The notes: generated by a model from the letters alone, not told the origin. 64,000 nucleotides of DNA from Ailanthus altissimus (GCA_946807835.1 OX327686.1:2170001-2234000), one strand, 5' to 3'. Shown: positions 1-13,700, counted from the stretch's first letter. Translations and numbers: made by a program.

Positions 1-1642
1 TCGAGTTAATTTAATTTGAGCTGACTACTTAATTATGTTTAATTAGTTATTTAGTTTTATATTTTGAGTTTGGTTTGGGTAAATGAGATTTTAACCCAAA
101 CCACCCTTACTTTCAACATAGTCATTGCTTATATTAACAAATATTTTATGGTTTAGAGAAATTTGCTAAATCAAATGTGGTTGGTTATTTCCATATTATA
201 CATTATTTTCATTGGTCATTATTATTAAAGAAACTTTGCATTTGAGTCAACTTTGAGTTTTGCTACTGTTGGACTTGTTATTTAGAAGATCTAATTCGAA
301 AGCGCAAAGATCAATTTTTTAGAATATTTAAGCTAAGATTTTAGATTCAGCATACTAGATAAATTAATCTATCGACTCATAAATTTTAGAAACGAGTCAT
401 ATAAGAAATAGCGAAGCATAAATATATTCAAATTATAATTTTATTCAAATTTTGAATAATTTAATCATTATTAATCACACACAAAAAAATCATAAGTGGA
501 AGAATCTTATTTAAAATCCTTATTTTTTATTAAAATATATTAGAAATTTTAATTAATTCAAATTTAATTGAATTCAAATTTTGACACGAATTATGACTTG
601 TGCATTATAAATAAATATGTAACATTATTTATAATTCATTCAATCATTCACTTAAATACAAACTTCAATTTATTAAACTCTCATTACAAATTGTTGAGCA
701 TTCATAACGTTCGGCTTATTTTTGCAGCACTCATATACACAAATATCATCTATATTGAATAAACACTGACTTTGATTGTTAAAATATATTTTTTTCTTAC
801 GAAAAAATAACATATTCTCGTAATTAAAATAAACATACAAGGATAATAAGATAATTTACAAGATTTCAACTTTTGAGATTTTCAAAACTATACAAAATTA
901 TGTATGAGAACCGACCTATACAAAAGTGATTCAGTTCAATTTTCGTTAACCAAAATAAAATTTCATATTATAATTTTATCCTTACTAAAGGGGGTTACTA
1001 AGAAATAATTGAGAAATATTTATTACCACTCTTTGAAATAAAAGGGCATGCATAAACTCACAATAAAATAACCCAAATCAAATTTAGTTAATTGGAATGA
1101 GTTTTGTTTTCTCTACTACAAGTTTACCCTTACTACTTAGAAATTAGTGAGGGATATTTATCATTATTATTATTATTATTATTATTATTTTGAGATAAGG
1201 GTACACTTAGACCTAAGATAAAAGAACCCAATCCAAAATAAGTTAATGGAATGAATTTGTTTTTATTACAAGTTTATCCTTACTAGTGAGGACTACTAAA
1301 AAATAATTAAGAAATATTTATAATCCTTTATATATATAATAGCATGCGTAGACCAACAACAGAATAACCCAACTCAAATTTAGCTATTTGGAATGAGAAT
1401 CGGCTATATAGGAGACCCTTAACTATGTGTAATATTAATTTCTTTGTACATACAACTAATTATTTTATTTAACAAAAATACTCCAAAAATAATAATAAAT
1501 GAAAACTCATTTTCTTTACACATATAATCGAAAATCACGTCTAACTGTACAATTACTCTTTTTTTTAAATGTTGGATGCCTCGCACAACAAAGAACACTA
1601 AAATTTGCTTGAAAAAAAAAATAAAATAAGATTAATAGCCTT
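1..1642. other. AT-rich intergenic DNA
   Basis: No gene can be supported here. The stretch is strongly AT-rich with stops in every frame. The only structure I see is a degenerate tandem repeat (listed separately) and an (ATT)n microsatellite at about 1163-1190. Confidence 0.7.
978..1405. repeat. degenerate tandem repeat, about three units of 130-160 bp
   Basis: Three diverged copies share the same order of words: a 'TT(A/T)(C/T)CCTTACTA' start, 'AAGAAATATTTAT' or a variant, 'GCATGC(A/G)TA', 'ATAACCCAA' or 'GAACCCAA', then 'GGAATGA'. The middle copy has been expanded by the (ATT)n run. Function unknown, probably a decayed satellite-like duplication or transposon fragment. Confidence 0.5.
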
Positions 1643-1714
1643 TGCCCCCATGCAGGATCGAACTACAGACCTCCAGTTTACAAGACTGGCGCTCTACCAC
1701 TGAGCTATAGGGGC
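1643..1714 (-). tRNA. tRNA-Thr (anticodon UGU)
   Basis: On the minus strand the sequence folds as a 72-nt tRNA. The acceptor stem is GCCCCTA/TGGGGGC with one G-U pair and discriminator A. The D-arm is AGCTCAGTGGTAGAGC, and the anticodon stem CCAGT/ACTGG encloses loop CTTGTAA with anticodon TGT. The T-arm carries GTTCGATCC. No intron and no encoded CCA. A short run of T follows the 3' end on the minus strand (about 1641-1643), with longer T runs near 1610-1620, suitable for Pol III termination. The sequence is unlike the chloroplast tRNA-Thr(UGU), so it is a nuclear gene. Confidence 0.93.
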
Positions 1715-1794
1715 GATTTGGTCTATTTACTAGTTATATATTTCATGGATACATTTATAATAAAAAAGCAAAAAAAGAAAAACAATTTTAAAAT

Positions 1795-1818
1795 CGCTAG
1801 AAGGAGGGCTTGAACCTC

Positions 1819-1851
<33 letters not shown>

Positions 1852-1868
1852 AACTGAGCTATTCCAGC
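1795..1868 (-). tRNA. tRNA-Asn (anticodon GUU)
   Basis: On the minus strand this is a 74-nt cloverleaf. The acceptor stem is GCTGGAA/TTCTAGC with discriminator G. The D-arm is TAGCTCAGTTGGTTAGAGC, the anticodon loop CTGTTAA carries anticodon GTT, and the T-arm is GGAGGTTCAAGCCCTCC. It has the A-box and B-box words of a nuclear Pol III tRNA gene and is not the chloroplast trnN. It lies 80 bp from, and in the same orientation as, the tRNA-Thr gene. Confidence 0.95.
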
Positions 1869-4729
1869 ACTTATTGACAGTTTACATATTTTATTAATAT
1901 TGATTAAACTCACAAACCAAGAGGCCAGATAGAAGGCAGAAATTAAAAAGTGCTAGGGTTGGCTCAAATTGAGTGAAATTTGGCCCGTCTATAATATTTG
2001 AGTGGCAATGTGGGTCACAATTCATTTATGCATATGAATTAAATCAATTTAAGTTGAAAAAATTATATTGTTATTAAATGGGTAGAATTTGTCTTACTTA
2101 TTTAATAATCATGCTAACTTTGTATTTGAGTACCATTCATTTTGTGAGATGTTATTGTTTGAGTAATTAAATTGTATCAATTTATTTAAGATATAAGTTT
2201 GTTTATAAAATATTTAAAGTACGAATTAAAATAAAATTTATTTAATGTATAATATATTTAATAATTTAAATTATATAGTTTTAAACTATTTTAAAACAAT
2301 AATCATGTAAATTAATCACATCGTGTTTATAATCAGAATTGAATTGTGTTTTATTTTGTAAATAAATCAAATAGTACATGTTCACATAAACAAATCTTAA
2401 TAGGACTCATGAATTAATTGTGTCTATTAAAATACGATTTATTTACGTAAATTACCATACCTACTTTAGATTAATGATATTTAGACTCCTTCAATTCCAT
2501 CTCATCAAACCTAATTTACATTTTAAGTATGAACTTACGCCATGCACGATTATTAAAGGTTTGTAGGAGAAAATAAATTATGTATTGCATCTTATGTTCC
2601 ATAATTTAATATACTTTTTGAAGTAATCCAGGGAAATTTAATATTAAATGTGAGTTAACTAAGTATTTAAAGGTTTTTCAAATATGCTGACTTTGAAATT
2701 TGAGAGTTTTTGAGCCAATTAGTTAAGTTGTTTTAAGAAAAAATAGGAATTGGGTCAATTGAATAATTAGGTTAAGATGGTCACTATTTAATATTTGCCG
2801 GATTTTTAAAGTCTCAAATCCAATTAAAATCACAAACAAAGCATGTACAAACAAACAAAGGCAATATTATAGTGGTTCGGTTCTAGGCGAACTTACATCT
2901 ACTTTATCAAATTTAGTTGGCTCAGCCAAATTTACTAGTTAAAGAATATTTGTATAACTATAATACAAAGAATTATAGTAGCTAATACCCCTTAGGATTT
3001 CAAAATGTAAAAGAGTGTCAAGAAGATGAAAGAGAAGCTTCGGATCTCTTGTCCTTCAATGCTAACCCTCTCTTTTATAGGCTTAAGTTGTAGAATCTTC
3101 TTAAAATTAAAAGATATCAACATTTTCTTATTTAAGACTCTTTCAAAGATTATAAAAGTGTGATTTGTACGAAAATATAAGGACTTTGAGATATTTAGGG
3201 ATAAGATCACTTTGGTCATTTATTAGTGTGTATTACCCATGTTTTCCTCTTAAATAGCTATAGTGGGAAGCTTCGGTGATAATTTACGTGGTCGACTTCT
3301 TAAAGTCGACAATTCTGATATGAGGACATTCCCTCCCAGACTGAGATCTTGGGTGTTCAAGTGATGAACTTTCTGGTAGATTATAGTGAATTTTTTTTAG
3401 ATTGAGCTTAGGTCGGAATGCATTTAAAATTTTTTTTTTGTAAAAATTTGTCAAAATCGTGTTGTCAAAATGCATTTTAATTTTTTTTTTAAATTTCAAA
3501 AAATTCTTTTATTTATCTTTATATTAAAACAAATGCTTCGAAATAGACCAAAGAACACTTAATTAATATAAAAAAATGTGCTTAAGACGACATTATAGCA
3601 TTTCTCTTTCTATTTGCTTTGCCAATTATGTGTCAAATAAGAATAATATAGTGTCTAGTCACATGTGAGGCATTAGCCTAAAAATCAATAAACAGTACAA
3701 AATAATTTTGATTGATCTAACGTAACATTATACTTATAATATTAAGATAACAAATTTGTATTTAATATGACCCGGTGTTAAAAGTATAACAATAGAAATT
3801 ATTTGTATGAATGATAATATACTTTTTAAATGATATTTTAATTTTTTTATATTTTAAATAATGTGTTAAAACAACAATTAGGTGGTAAAATATTATAATG
3901 GGCAATTTTAAAAATTGTATAATTTCATCATTCAATATTTATTTAATACATCAATTTAAAATAAAAAATGTGTAATATTATTTAAAAAGTGTAACATTAC
4001 TTCTATTTATAATTATCATGTTTTAATTTAGTTTAAAGCCGTATCTATTAACACTTTCAGCATTATTATTATAAAATTAAATTAATATTAGTTATGAATT
4101 GTAATATATATATATGTATATATATACATTTATATATGCGTGTGTATAGATAGATGGATAGATAAATAGACGGATATGTAGTAATACTATACATACAAAA
4201 TTAGTATACAAATTATTTAAGTTATTTTAGTAATTGACATAACATTTATTTATCGGTAGTATTTAATTATGCAATATTATTGATAGAATGGAAAAAAGAT
4301 CATTACTAATTAACACATGACAATTATTAATAAATGACATAGTAATTGTGATGTAAATTTTACATTTTTTTATATTTTGTAAATTTAGTCTTATTGATAG
4401 AATAAATTTTTTAAAAATAACCATATAATTTTAAAAATATTCTTTGTTGACCACATTTTAATTGACTATTTTTTATTAGTCAAACAAACTATAAATTAAC
4501 ATATTTGCCATCGTATGCATAGTATAATATTAAACAAAATATTTAAATGTCAAATTTAATAAATACAAACTTGAATTGAGCAAATCCATTTCTAAGAATA
4601 CAATTTAATATATGAAAATATAATTATAGTATATAATGATGAAGTTTAAAAGAGAAATAAGATTTATTGTGAGAAAAATAAGGTGACGATGAGAAAAATT
4701 GGAACTGAACTACGAGTTGCATTATGGGC
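1869..4729. other. AT-rich intergenic DNA
   Basis: No convincing gene. A segment around 2840-2960, with a 'TAGTGGTTCGGTT' word, resembles the edge of an old transposable element, but I could not find a partner repeat. A (TA)n-rich patch occurs near 4108-4136. Confidence 0.6.
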
Positions 4730-4905
4730 AATTGTAACAAATCCGTGATTGTTGGCTAAGATGCCCAATAAATGAGGTTGTATCTCAACCAATAATCGAG
4801 AGCTGAGATGCCAATAATCACGTCTCGGCTAACAATCTTGGGTCTGAGATGGCTAACAATTATATTGTTGGACATCTCGGCTAATAATTACAAACCTACA
4901 ACAAT
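4730..4905. repeat. cluster of short inverted words rich in GAGATG/CATCTC
   Basis: Within about 175 bp the words 'GAGATG', 'CATCTCGGCTAA', 'GGCTAACAAT' and their complements recur in both orientations, giving a self-complementary stretch. The style resembles the GC-richer palindromic modules inside the Mutator-type element at 44.3-46.5 kb, though the sequences are not identical. I see no coding potential. Confidence 0.4.
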
Positions 4906-4999
4906 TGTCTGCGATATAACTATTGGGTGTTTATCATAGAGTGTGTGATTATACGAGTGTATGCGTAATTTCAAAAATTACCATATGCGCAATGGAAGC

Positions 5000-7406
5000 A
5001 TGTTACAAAATACACCTATTTTAACAAATTCAACATATATCACATATATGCATAAGTATAACAATTATACAATTATGAACATGATGAATAACATATATCA
5101 CATATATGAACAAGTATAACAATTATACAAATATAAACATGTTGAACAATATTGTATTATAATACATAATGTAAAATACTCACCTAATGAAGGTAGCTTT
5201 ACAAAATCTTCAAGTCTTTCACCAATCCATGTGAAGAGCTTACCTTGAAGTATATGTTGAACAATTCTAGTCCATAACTTTTTGTGGGATTAAGGAGCTA
5301 GAATGGTAGCTTAGTGTTTAGAATTTTCAGCACTTGTATTCAAACTCTTTTGAATACAATTTTGTTTCTTAAATGGAGATGGTAAATATTTTATATACAA
5401 CTCTTGTATAAATTAAAAATCTTTAACATACAACTCTTGTATATTAATCTTAAAAACAATTTCTACATGATAATTATTTTGAACAACTCTTTGTAAAATA
5501 ATTATCTTTTTCTCCATTTACATATCATTCATTTTTTGCCATCCATTAAAGAAGGAGATGAAGAGAAGTTTGTTTATTTTTCAACACTTGAAAGAATAAA
5601 AACTCAAAGAACTCTCTCTTACCTCTCTTCCTTGCCATTGCCAAGTTCTTCTCCAAAAATTGAATGAATGAATTTAATTGTTTTGCCAAAATTCATTTTG
5701 TTTATTCAACACTTTGATTAAATAAAAATAAACAAAATGAAGTGCTCCACCAATTTTATTGTTGGCCTCCCATTTAGAATTAATTAAACCAAGCACTAGA
5801 ATAATGGCCACCAAAATTAATCTTTACCTAACAATTATAATTACTTTAATTATAATGGGTAATTAAATGGCCAACATCTAGGCTCCTCATTGTATTAAAA
5901 TACAATGCCATGATCTATATATATTATAATATTATCTAATAATATAATAATAATAATATATAATTTAATTATTCAAAATAATTTTGAATAATTACTTTTT
6001 ACCTTACTAATTTTTACTGCCATGGTTAAATGGTAAAAAGATAAAATCAAATCATGGAACAAATTTTGTCATTTGTCAATATTCTATTAATTAACAACCC
6101 TTGTTAATTAATTAAGTGATGTATTTAACAATTAAGTCTTGACAAATGTACAATCTGAGGGATCCCTAAACAATCGTTCTCTTTTGCTGAAATTTATTGG
6201 ATCGAACTATTCAATCCAATCCGCTACCCCAGTGCACAACGAGTATACTTCATATTGTGAGACTCTCTAGGTCCACACCTAATTTGTCATATAGAGCTCC
6301 TCCATACGTTCGTGAACAATGTCCCACACACACGTTACGGATATTACAAATTAGCATGTTAGACCATACAAGTTGAGGTTATTACATATTCGTATAATCC
6401 TTCCATCATTTATATCCTTGAAGAGCAGAGATATAGATCATCACCGTCAAATCTCTATTTGCTCAATCACGAACTTATCTCTAGATTTATATTTCATTAA
6501 ACAATATCCACAAACACTTTTGTGATATTGTTTATTCCTCCGGAATATCTTTTCTGAGGTTTATGCTTGCGGCCACAAGACTTTCTGAAATACAATCTCG
6601 AAGCATTATGATATACAATCCACTCATATGAGCTGATGGATCCCATATCTACGCACACCGAACTCCATGAGCATCGGACCATACCCAGCGACACCCAACG
6701 GTCAGACCATGAAAGGTTTCTGACATGTGTGGAACCAAAGCATGATGGATCACTCACAAGCCCACCGTGGCGCTCAGGTCAAAGGACCACAAATACTACT
6801 CAACTCGGAAGACCCTCATTTGACGGTTTTATGAGATGTCTATTGGATGTCTTCGTGAGTCTGTTCAATATCCAGTCCTTACTGAATACCTGTATCTCTA
6901 TACGAGCTTCCTACTAAGCTCATGGTTTGCTAAGACTAACCATCTGGACCATCCAGATATAGACATACACTAATCTATATTAATGGGTTCCACCGATAGA
7001 CCCGTATCGATGAAATTAGATTAGGAATATTATATTTGAGAATATACTTGCATAATGACATTTCTTAGCACCATCTGCAACTCATTGCAGCTATGTCATT
7101 ACTAATATATTCTTAAATCATTGTCTCATTTCAGACAAGGCTCTAACTCCTTAGATTTTGCTAACTCTTAGTACCACTAACTCTTAGTGTTTATAACTAT
7201 TAGCGTTGCTAACTCTTAACCCTGGTCTAAACTCTTTTAGACCAAATCTGAACTCCTTCAAATCATACAATGTCTAAAACATTACAAGTATCTTACCATT
7301 TAATAAAAATAATATTAACGATTTTATTAGAGATAATAATTGTATAAATACAATCACTATATATTTATACATTATGAGATGACACGTAAGCACAAATTCC
7401 AACAAT
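5000..7406 (-). mobile_element. candidate non-coding repeat element, possibly LTR-derived
   Basis: This 2.4-kb stretch is of higher complexity than its AT-rich surroundings but has no long ORF and no recognisable protein domain. On the minus strand it begins with TGTTGGAATTTGTG, which has the look of an LTR start. It includes a diverged series of 'CTAACTCTTAG' words near 7150-7230 and a two-copy 58-bp repeat near its other end. I could not find a matching second terminus or target-site duplication, so the class (solo LTR, LARD or other) and the exact ends are inferred. Confidence 0.33.
5031..5146. repeat. two tandem copies of a 58-bp unit
   Basis: Two adjacent units start with 'ACATATATCACATATATG' and continue with 'AAGTATAACAATTATACAA', exactly 58 bp apart, with only a few substitutions. 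Confidence 0.85.
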
Positions 7407-8155
7407 AACTTATAGTTTAATTCCAGTTTTCTCCTATTAAACCCAATTTCTCTTTAAAACTTTACAAGTATATATTACAATTGTATTTTTATGTACTTCT
7501 TTTAAAATAAACTCAACTTCTAACAAATCTAATATTTTGAAAATATATATGATAGAAAATATATAATATAATAGAAATATATATTTTGTAACTTTAAATT
7601 TACTTATTTTGAATTATGAATATTGAACTATGTTATTAGAAATGGATTAACTCGAATTAAGTTTGCATTTATTAAATTTAATAATTAAATATTTTATTTA
7701 ATACTATATTATGCATATAAGAGCATATGTCAATTTACAGTTTATTTAACTAACAAAATATAATCAATAAAAATGTTGCTAATAAAGAATATTTATAAAA
7801 TAAAAAGGTTATTTTAAAAAACTTCCCATGATAGAAAGACTTTCGTCAATTGTACTCAAATTTATTTGATATCTTTTATCTACTAAAACAACCTACTCAA
7901 TTTCACATGTGTATAGACACTATATTTTAATTCTAATTAGTTGCCAATTATTTAATTCAGAGTTTATTTAATAATAAAATAAATTTAATCTAAATGGTAT
8001 TATTTTACATATCTCTAATATATAAATATATATAATTATTAAACATATGTACAAAAGGTATATTATGTAAATATATTATTAAAACATTTAATATAAAAAT
8101 ATATTAGGTATTATTTTTTAAGGGATTATTATTATTATATATGGCAAAATTTATG

Positions 8156-9428
8156 GCACCTATTTTTCTACACAACTTTTTACACAAATTTTTTATTATT
8201 AAATTATTTTTTATTTAATGATTAAGATTAAAGATGGGGTGTAATTGTTGTATTTTAAAAAAATATTATATAACTACTAATGGACTCCATTATAACTATA
8301 ATGATATTATTTATTCTCATCTTTATGGCACTTTTTATTTCATTCAATACATTTTTTTTTCTCATATCAATAATTTCTTTCATTATTGCCTGTATATATC
8401 ATATTTAACTAATTATAACAAATACTTTATTATTATTATTATTATTTTACAATTATTTTTTCCTTTTCTAATAAATTGAATTTATACTTTTTATACATTA
8501 TCTATATCTTTAGTACATAATACTATTTTAAAGACCTAGATAAAGAATATAATGTTAAATATTTTATCTTTCAAGTACTAAATCAATCATAGAGTTTGAA
8601 TCAAGTTGTTTTCTCATTTTTGGAGGCTCATTTGTTGCTTCATTTTCTTCTACTAATTGCCATATAATTTTAGTAGTTAGTACCATAGACGCACTTCAAA
8701 CGCATTATATGAATAAATCAATAATTTTAAAGTGTGGTCGGTAGAAAATTAGTTTTGAATACTTTCAATGAAAGTAATAAGAAGTAGTTTTGCTCAAAAA
8801 AAAAAGAAAAAGAAACTCTTCTAGATGGCGTTCAAATGCTTAAGGTGCTTAAAAATAAATTTTGTTTCTTTCAACTTTTTTCCTATAAACACTTCAAAGT
8901 TAAAATAGCCTCTTTTAAAAATATTAAGAAAACCTATGACATGGATTCTAATTCTCTAAAAGGAAATGTGAATTGATAGTTATATTTCGTAATTTTAGAC
9001 GTAATGCTAAGAAATGTTGAACTTCCTAGTGACTAAAAATATATTTCACTTGAGCGTAATTTTAATTTGTAAATTTAAATATATTTAAAAAAATAGTAAA
9101 TAATTTAAAAAATAAGTCATATATAATTTATAAAATTTATAAATACAATTAAAAAAATAAAATTGTTAAACTTAGTTAAATATGATATTTATATGTAAAA
9201 AAAAATGAAAATATTAATATGAGAGAAAAAAATGAATTGAATGAGATAAGAAAGAAAAATAAAATGCGAGAGAGAAAATAATATATTATTATTATTGCGG
9301 GATCTATTAATTATTAATTAACTTAAAAAATATATAATAAATACATATTAATTTTAATCGTAGTCATTGAATAAAAAAAGATATAATAATTAAAAGATTA
9401 TATCAAAATGTGTGTAAAAAAGAGGTGC
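8156..9428. mobile_element. candidate non-autonomous element with about 75-bp terminal inverted repeats
   Basis: The left arm starts GCACCTATTTTTCTACACAA and runs to about 8232. The right arm, read on the minus strand from 9428, starts GCACCTCTTTTTTACACACA. Both continue with a shared 'TTATTCAATGA' or 'TTATTTAATGA' and 'GATTAAA'. No ORF inside is convincing. I see no clear target-site duplication, so the ends are approximate. Confidence 0.45.
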
Positions 9429-9459
9429 AATAAATCATGTCTTACATACATACATGATT

Positions 9460-9485
9460 TATATATATATATATATATATATATT
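9460..9485. repeat. (AT)n microsatellite
   Basis: An uninterrupted run of about 13 AT dinucleotides. Confidence 0.95.
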
Positions 9486-10511
9486 AAACAACAAAACAAC
9501 AATGAAATAACACCCACCCCACATCTAAATTTAGATGGAGAAAAATACCATAAATTTAAAAGGTTATGTGGAGTTTATATTTATAGATAATTTTATTTAC
9601 TTCTAAATTTGAGAGAATTTATACACTCATAATTTACAATATTAAAATCCATTTTCACCGACATACATAGAAAAATAGAGATAAAAACCACAAGTGGTTA
9701 TTGTGGTGTTTATGGAAATTTAAACGAAATAGTGTTAATAGAGTATATATATTTTTTTAAAAATCCTTAATTATTACATAAAAAGCGTAATATTGATTTA
9801 AAAAATTATAAATACAATCTATAAATATCACATCAATTAAGTAATTAAAAGAAAGAAAGATTTACATAAGAATATATCATAGACTCATTTCATTAGTAAA
9901 AAAAACAAATTTATTTTTTAAAATAAATTCTTTTATTATATAAAATATAAATTATGCCCCTCTTCATTCTAATTTCAGCAAATTTTGAATAATGAATACG
10001 TCTTAATTTTACTTAAAAAGACTTTTACTAATTAAATTTATAAAATAATCTAAACAGTGAAAATTGATTTTACTTTTTTTTACAATAAATTTTAATATTA
10101 TTGATAAAATTAAAATATTACAAAATTATTACTCTTTAAAGTAGAATATTATTAGTATAATAAAATATAAATTTATTAATGAACGTTTAAATTTGAGACT
10201 TTTTTTTATAAAAAGAGATAATAATTTTAAAATTAAGAATTATCAAATAAATTTTATTATTCCTATTAAAGAAGGAAAGTACTATTCTTCTATATTGAAA
10301 GATTTTAATATCTGACAAAGAAAAAATCTATCCTTATAAAAGAGGAAAGGAAAACTATCTCTCAATATAAAAAAAAAAAAAACAAAAGCCTCACTTAAGA
10401 GGAGGCACAATAAGAAGGGAGGGCAGGCATCCATCTTGTGTATTCTGAAGTGGGTCTCGTTGAATTGAGTTTATCCAATCAAACTTTCCTAATCACATCA
10501 CACTCAAACCC

Positions 10512-10676
10512 AGCCCACCAAAACGGACGGTGATGCATCAACAGGGCCCACAAGAGAAAAAGCACGAACCGTAGAGAGCGAGGACCCACTTAGCTCCTCT
10601 CTTTATTCCCAAAACTACGTCAAAAAAGAAAAAAAGAATCTTTTACTTCCCCTCTTTACATGGAAGTCAATATAAA
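10512..10676 (+). promoter_or_regulatory. likely core promoter of the ATG18b-type gene
   Basis: Upstream of the start codon at 10779 lie two site-II-like TGGGC/GCCCA words (AGCCCA at 10512-10517 and GGGCCCA at 10544-10550) and a TATAAAG box at 10671-10677, about 100 bp before the ATG. Site-II (TGGGCY) elements are common in promoters of constitutively expressed plant genes. The assignment is from motif and position only. Confidence 0.45.
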
Positions 10677-10778
10677 GCTGAAAGCTTCGCACAAGTTCGA
10701 AACTCTTTTCAAGTCCAAACGAAAGCGCAAAAACTCCAATCTTCTTCTTCACACGAAAGGGCAGCAACAATTCTCATA

Positions 10779-13700
10779 ATGTCAAATCAGTCCTCGTCTT
10801 CGTATCCAATTCTCTTCGTTTCTTTCAATCAAGACAACAGGTACTTCCACTTTATAATAACAGAGAACTCAAATTCTCCGACAATCACTTTCTTCTTCTT
10901 GTGGTGTAATTTTATATATTTCCTCTTAATTATTCGAAATTTATCTTTCTAGGGTTTCTTACGCGCGAAATATGTAAAATATCACGTGTTAAACGTGAAG
11001 GTTAATTGCTGTTGATGTAACTTTGACGGAAAATTATATATATTTTTTCAACGGAAAATTACGTTGTTTGTAAGAGAATGGATTTATTTATTTATTTTTG
11101 TAGTGGCTTTGCGATAAGTACGAAAGACGGTTTCAAGATATTTGATTCGAGTACAGGCAGGCTCTGTTATGAACGAGGCAAGTATTTATCAATACAATTT
11201 TTGTTTGAAATAAATAATTTGAAGTTAGAAAGGAAATGATGTTCAAAGATAGCATTTTTTTTGTGTGTGTGTCTTAGCTGTGGGAGCTTTCAGTATTGTT
11301 GAAATGCTGTATAGCTCGAGTCTTCTGGCTATTGTGGGAGCTGGTGAACAGGTACTTACGAAGTTTACTGACTTTAGCTCTAATATGATTTATTAGCGAC
11401 ATTTTTTTTTATATAGAAAATTTCTTTTGGGTTTGTCTTATTTTTAAGTAATAATGTTCTTATTGCATTGCAACAGCCATCTTTATCCCCACGCAGGCTG
11501 TGTTTGTTTAATACCACTACTGGAGATCCTCTGAGGGAGATGAATTTTTTGACTTCAATCCTTGCAATTCGATTAAACAAGAAAAGGTAAGAGATATGTC
11601 ATATGAAGTTTGTCTTTTTAAGATTGGATGCCGCTTGTGTTACCGTGGGGTACATGTGTGCATTTGAATCATTTAAATTTCTGCTTTTGGTGCTTTGAAT
11701 TACCATAGGTTGCTCTAATGCGTATCCATAGGGGTGCATATTAACATAATGCTTTAAGATATGTAGGTTATATCCAGTGCTGTCAGGTTATGCGCCTAGG
11801 AAGATTGGGTCAGGAAACATGTTTAATACTTATTTAAAGCAAACTAGAACGTCAATGTGTGCCACACATTGTGTCCATGAATGATGTTGACATGTGCAAT
11901 TTGTCCATTGAGCAGTGACTTTTCTTTTTGGAACGACTCGAGTTTGAGTAGAAACTTATTGTTTCTTTGATTGAGTGAAACTGAAGTTTGAATGGTTTCA
12001 TTGTGTTATTGCTTGGCAACTTAGGGAGACGGTGGCACCATTTCAGTCATTGGTAAATTTGCAAACAACTCCATGGGTATTGGTCAAGAGTACGTCATGC
12101 CTTGCAGAAACTTAATCCATTAGTATATTTATTATTCCAGATTAAAATTTGAAAGGAAGTTGGCTTTTGTTTATCATTTCAAAGAGCAAGTTTCTTAGAT
12201 AGATGGTGTCACATTCACCTTATTTCCTTCAGCAAGAATAAGTTCTAACAAATACAAGGACAATCTCAACTCGCCCTCCTCCTTAATTTTTCTATTTTCT
12301 CTTTCCATCTTGCATTAACTATTTAAATTGTTTAATTGAGAGTCAACCTTGCAGTTTCTATCTACTATGTTTTTTTTAAATATTTTTTTATTGATCTATA
12401 GATATTAAAAGTGCACATAGTTGCGGACATCTATGTCTGTTGATACTATTGCTTGAAAAGTGCAATTTAATTCATGATCTTCTGTGTTGTACGGAATATC
12501 CTTAAATTGTATTGTGGATGGATCATCTGAGCCCTTTTGCATGAATCAAGAGAAGTTATGATCCTTTTTTATGGTGTCTACATTTATTTGCTCTCTTTAA
12601 TTAACGCAGACTTGTCGTTGTTCTGCGAGAAAAAACTTACATATATGATGCAAATACTCTTGCATTTTTGGACACCATTGACACAGTGCCTAACTTGAAA
12701 GGTAAGATCAAAATATTGTTCTTTTGTAGTCACCTAACCATTTTCAGCTGGTTGAAATTTGACATATTTTTTCATGGAATTTTATCATGCATATCTCATA
12801 AGTGAATTAATCATACAATTTCCTTTTTCCTATGCGCTAATTTTGAATGGGTATGTAAGACGACTTCTGTTAGTTCAAACTTCGGATGCCAAAAACTAGG
12901 GGATCAATTTGTGGTTTGTTCTACTTGTTGTAAAAGTTGATCTTATGTGATAAGGGCTGTAATTTATTAGATGGATGTCATTAATCATTTGTAATTTCTG
13001 AAAAAGTAGTTGTGTATGTTGCCAAATGTTCATCGAATGAGATGTTTTGCAACATCCTTCCAAGACCAGCATTCTTTCCCTAGAGCACGAAGACAAGTGA
13101 AATTTCCGAGAATGTAAAATATTAAGAAAGGAATATTGTTAACAAATGACTTAAGCTCATATGTGAAATCTCATAAACTGTTATTGTATTATTTATATTT
13201 CTAAAATTTTGTTTCATTTTTTTTTTCTCTTCAGGACTTTGTGCATTCTCCCCTAGTTTGGATGCCTGCTTCTTGGCTCTACCTGCCAGTACAGCCAAAG
13301 GATCTGTTTTGGTGTACAATGTCATGGGGCTCCATTCACACTGTGAGGTTTGATCTAAAGTTTTCTCATCATAATGGAATATGCAACTTCATGTTTTATA
13401 TCTGTAATTGATTAACTAGTACCTTCTTTTGCTGCATAAGTAAATTGCTATTTATGGGAGGAGAGAGGTTTTAAGTTTCTGCTCTGGGTAACTAAAATGA
13501 TTTAGCATATATTTTTTACAGTGAATTTATTGATGAACAGTGCAGAAATTTCATCTCCTTACACCAATGCAACTTTAGCTGGTAGAATACCAAACATGGC
13601 AATTATGAATTCAGTTCTTGAATTCAATATATTATCTATGAACTTTTCTATCTACCATTGTTGCTGCATATTTCCCTGTTGGATAGTGCAATATAATCAA

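Larger units (their letters stand above)
7407..10500. other. AT-rich intergenic DNA
   Basis: No gene supported. The stretch contains the long inverted-repeat candidate at 8156-9428 and an (AT)n microsatellite at 9460-9485. The rest is AT-rich without clear structure. Confidence 0.65.

Noticed and set aside
1643..1868. Possible chloroplast DNA insertion carrying tRNA genes
   Set aside because: The Thr and Asn tRNA sequences differ clearly from the chloroplast genes and fit nuclear ones.
6497..6917. Overlapping open frames on both strands, 86 and 93 codons
   Set aside because: They overlap antisense inside a non-coding repeat, have no domain and no consistent codon pattern.
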